From: Prosapia bicincta
Taxonomy: Eukaryota; Arthropoda; Insecta; Hemiptera; Cercopidae
Length of the DNA stretch: 64,000 bases
Direction of reading: 5' to 3'
NCBI GenBank assembly: GCA_036971475.1
Contig: JBAIZL010000002.1
Span: forward strand, 54,429,229 to 54,493,228
Within the stretch, counting starts at the first letter, position 1; every line of letters begins with the position of its first letter. The notes under the pieces were generated by a model, which saw only the letters and a list, made by a program, of their open reading frames with translations, did no database searches and was not told the origin of the DNA. The translations under genes were made by a program, and so were the position numbers. Below, in pieces: positions 62,291-64,000 of the stretch.

Positions 62291-63670
62291 TTATTTCATG
62301 TTTAAGGGGTCTGCAAAATCCGATTCCGATGACGACGATGACGACGAGGAACTGTCGTCAACAGCTATGACGAATGGCTCGATGTCTTCAATTATATTGT
62401 CTAATTTCCACATATTGGACTCTTCAACGTCCACCACATGTTTCACATATTTTTCCCACTTATCAGGTGTAACACGCGAGACACCTTCGGTTAACAGTCT
62501 GTGCACCTCTTTAATGTTAAAAGACACATTGTTAGACGCAACATAACCTTTAACCTCAGCCCATACCATTTCTATTGGGTTTAATTCGCAGTGATAAGGA
62601 GGGGTTCTCAAAACTATTCTATTTGTTTCTTTAGCAATTTCATCGATAACGTATTTTTTGTAATTTGGCCTATGATAGGAAACGAGTTTTAGTAATTCGA
62701 CCTTCAACATGGATTCATCTGAAAAAATCCCTTTGTCAGTCAACCAATTTCGAATTTGTTGCTTATTCCAACGGGTCGTAGGTAAGCGTTCTACTTGTAC
62801 AGAATGATACGGAGCGTTGTCCATTACGATAACGCAGTTGTTGTCCAATTTCTGTATTATCGCGGAAAACCATTCTTTAAAATTTTCACCATTCATTTCT
62901 GAATGGTAGTCAGTATCTGATTTTGATTCGAAAATCAACAGTCCATCTTCTACAAAACCTTTTTGTGACCCAATATGAGTCACAATAAGTCTCTTACCCT
63001 TTCCAGTTGGACATTTTAAACCCGCCGACAGACCCCTCAGAAAAGCATCTTTACTGGAACAGACTGACTTATCTGTTCAAACCTTTGATTTCGTATGGCC
63101 TGCATTGACCCACGTTTCGTCCAAATTATAAATCGTACGACCTTCCTCGCGATAGGCTTTTATTTTTCTTAAGTAATCTCTTCTCCATAGAATAATATCT
63201 TCTTTGTCCAACAGTATACTTTTACGGTTACGTTTCTCATACCTGAAATTTAGCTTTTTTAATATGTGAAACAAAGTGGTTCGTCTTAGGTTAGGTAAGC
63301 CTAACTGTTCGTCGGTATTAACTAAGTGTAGTACTTTATTTAAAGTCGGAAGTTCGTTTTTAAAAAATAACTCGTGTACTTTCTTTCTTATAGCAGTTTT
63401 TAAAAAGTCATCCATATTATTAAAAATAGTTTTGGTTTTTGGTTTCCTTTTGGCAGGAGACTTCAGCGTACCCGTTTCTTTTTTTTCTTTAACGATTGAA
63501 AAAACACTTCGAGCAGAAATTCCTGCAGATATCGCTACTTTCTGCAAGATGTCTTTGATACGGCATTCTGGATTTTCATCCTTTAAATTTTTATAAAGGC
63601 GTAAAATAACTTGTTTTTGCCCGGAGTGTATTACTTGTCCTCGTTTATTTTTTTTGACAGGGGATGACAT
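62291..63670 (-). pseudogene. transposase, DDE (DD82E), one in-frame stop
   Basis: Cuts and pastes its own element by the RNase-H-fold DDE mechanism. The frame runs from ATG at 63,670 to the stop at 62,291 (459 codons). It is interrupted only by TGA at 63,077-63,079 (codon 198), three codons after HTKSK. The start is the first ATG of the frame. Residues 17-58 and about 104-140 look like two helix-turn-helix DNA-binding units, joined by a basic linker (SPAKRKPKTK, 71-80). The catalytic triad is D184 (YNLDETW), D284 (VIVMDNAPYHS) and E367 (YHCELNPIEMVW). Between D284 and E367 lies an insert of about 60 residues including TRWNKQQIRNWL and KKYVIDEIA. The C-terminus is acidic and Ser-rich (DDSSSSSSSSSESD). 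No other stop or frameshift is seen, so the inactivation is recent. The TGA stands where a Trp codon (TGG) would fit the family. Confidence 0.92.
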
Positions 63671-63904
63671 TGCTTAAAAGTTAATCCTTAAAAACTTAAC
63701 AACACCACAAACTTACAAACACAAATATAACAAACAACGATCTTAAATTATTCCACTGTCACTCACAACTAAAAAATGTTAGGCACAATAAACAGACGAA
63801 CAAATGTAACCATGGACGTTTCCAGACTAACTGTTAATCGGGCGGCAGGATATTTCAGTTTTGTCACGAGGTCACTCAGCCAATAGGGTTGCCGAAATCG
63901 TTAT

Positions 63905-63916
63905 GTTCACGTGAAC
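63905..63916. repeat. 12-bp perfect palindrome inside the transposon's right end
   Basis: GTTCACGTGAAC lies 15 bp inside the right inverted repeat. It includes an E-box (CACGTG) and could be a transposase subterminal binding site or part of the transposase promoter. No equivalent palindrome is seen at the left end, where GGTTCACAG and ACACGTGC are the nearest words. Confidence 0.4.
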
Positions 63917-63931
63917 AGTTCACCACTCCCT

Positions 63932-63957
63932 GGCGCAAACACATCCTGAACAGACAG
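63932..63957 (-). repeat. right terminal inverted repeat
   Basis: GGCGCAAACACATCCTGAAC at 63,932-63,951, then AGACAG to 63,957, then TA. It is the partner of 62,071-62,096. The gap between the repeat core and TA is six bases at both ends, which supports these as the true ends. Confidence 0.8.
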
Positions 63958-63965
63958 TAGACACG

Positions 63966-63984
63966 ACAACAACAACAACAACAA
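63966..63984. repeat. short (CAA)n run
   Basis: About six CAA units just outside the transposon. Confidence 0.9.
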
Positions 63985-64000
63985 TATACGATATTATTTC

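Larger units (their letters stand above)
62071..63957 (-). mobile_element. Tc1/mariner-group DNA transposon, DD82E (Sailor-like)
   Basis: A complete element of about 1,887 bp. The ends are 26-bp imperfect inverted repeats, flanked on both sides by the dinucleotide TA (62,069-62,070 and 63,958-63,959), the target site of the IS630/Tc1/mariner group. It carries one transposase gene on the minus strand, taking up most of the length. The D-D-E spacing is DD82E, which I recall as the defining feature of the Sailor family. The right end (reading inward CTGTCTGTTCAGG) keeps the CTGT/CAGT-like terminus common in this group. The left terminus has decayed. The single in-frame stop makes this copy non-autonomous unless supplied with enzyme from another copy. 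Confidence 0.82.

Noticed and set aside
62262..62546. Plus-strand 94-codon frame and 63,276-63,596 frame
   Set aside because: Both lie antisense to the transposase and are shadows of its codons.

Overview
This is eukaryotic DNA, most likely from an arthropod and probably an insect. It is AT-rich, has no operons or closely packed reading frames, and is full of long CA/GT and AT microsatellites, fold-back repeats and degraded transposable elements. A Penelope-like retroelement fragment and a Tc1/mariner-group transposon of a kind common in insect genomes support this. I cannot name the species. No intact protein-coding gene can be supported. The window looks like intergenic or long-intron DNA.

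Layout. Positions 1-28,900 are AT-rich noncoding DNA broken up by microsatellites (5.6, 6.3, 9.2, 14.1, 18.3 and 19.6 kb), a perfect fold-back repeat (5,918-6,106), a second fold-back family (16,590-16,820), a pair of interspersed-repeat copies (16,999-18,300), and short tandem arrays at 13.8, 19.7 and 24.9 kb. Three short stretches look like possible exons (11,273-11,480 minus; 14,663-14,741 plus; 26,475-26,592 plus), but none was recognised. Positions 28,930-39,745 are one large satellite array of about fifty units of 195-197 or about 219 bp. The unit is itself built from about seventeen 12-bp modules (consensus near GTACGTTAGGCT), and a degenerate version of that 12-mer pattern survives at the left edge.

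Positions 39,750-62,000 are again noncoding. They hold two more fold-back copies (44,303-44,512 and 55,112-55,320), two copies of a repeat carrying a CGAAACGTC-type terminal motif (44.6 and 49.4 kb), a broken Penelope-like GIY-YIG endonuclease fragment (52,564-52,999), a 92-bp minisatellite (53,935-55,105), a tRNA-Gln-like pseudogene (55,505-55,577) and a promoter-like cluster joined to a repeat tail (60,850-61,060).

The clearest gene-like object is at the right end. A complete IS630/Tc1/mariner-group DNA transposon spans about 62,071-63,957, with 26-bp imperfect terminal inverted repeats flanked by TA. Its 459-codon transposase reads on the minus strand and is broken by a single in-frame TGA. 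The catalytic residues are D184, D284 and E367, so exactly 82 residues separate the second D from the E. From memory, DD82E is the signature of the family called Sailor.

Several unrelated repeat families in the window share a core of the form CTGA-N-GATG, hairpin, CGAAA. This resembles the hammerhead-ribozyme core known from Penelope-like elements, and it suggests that much of the repeat content is debris of that retroelement class.
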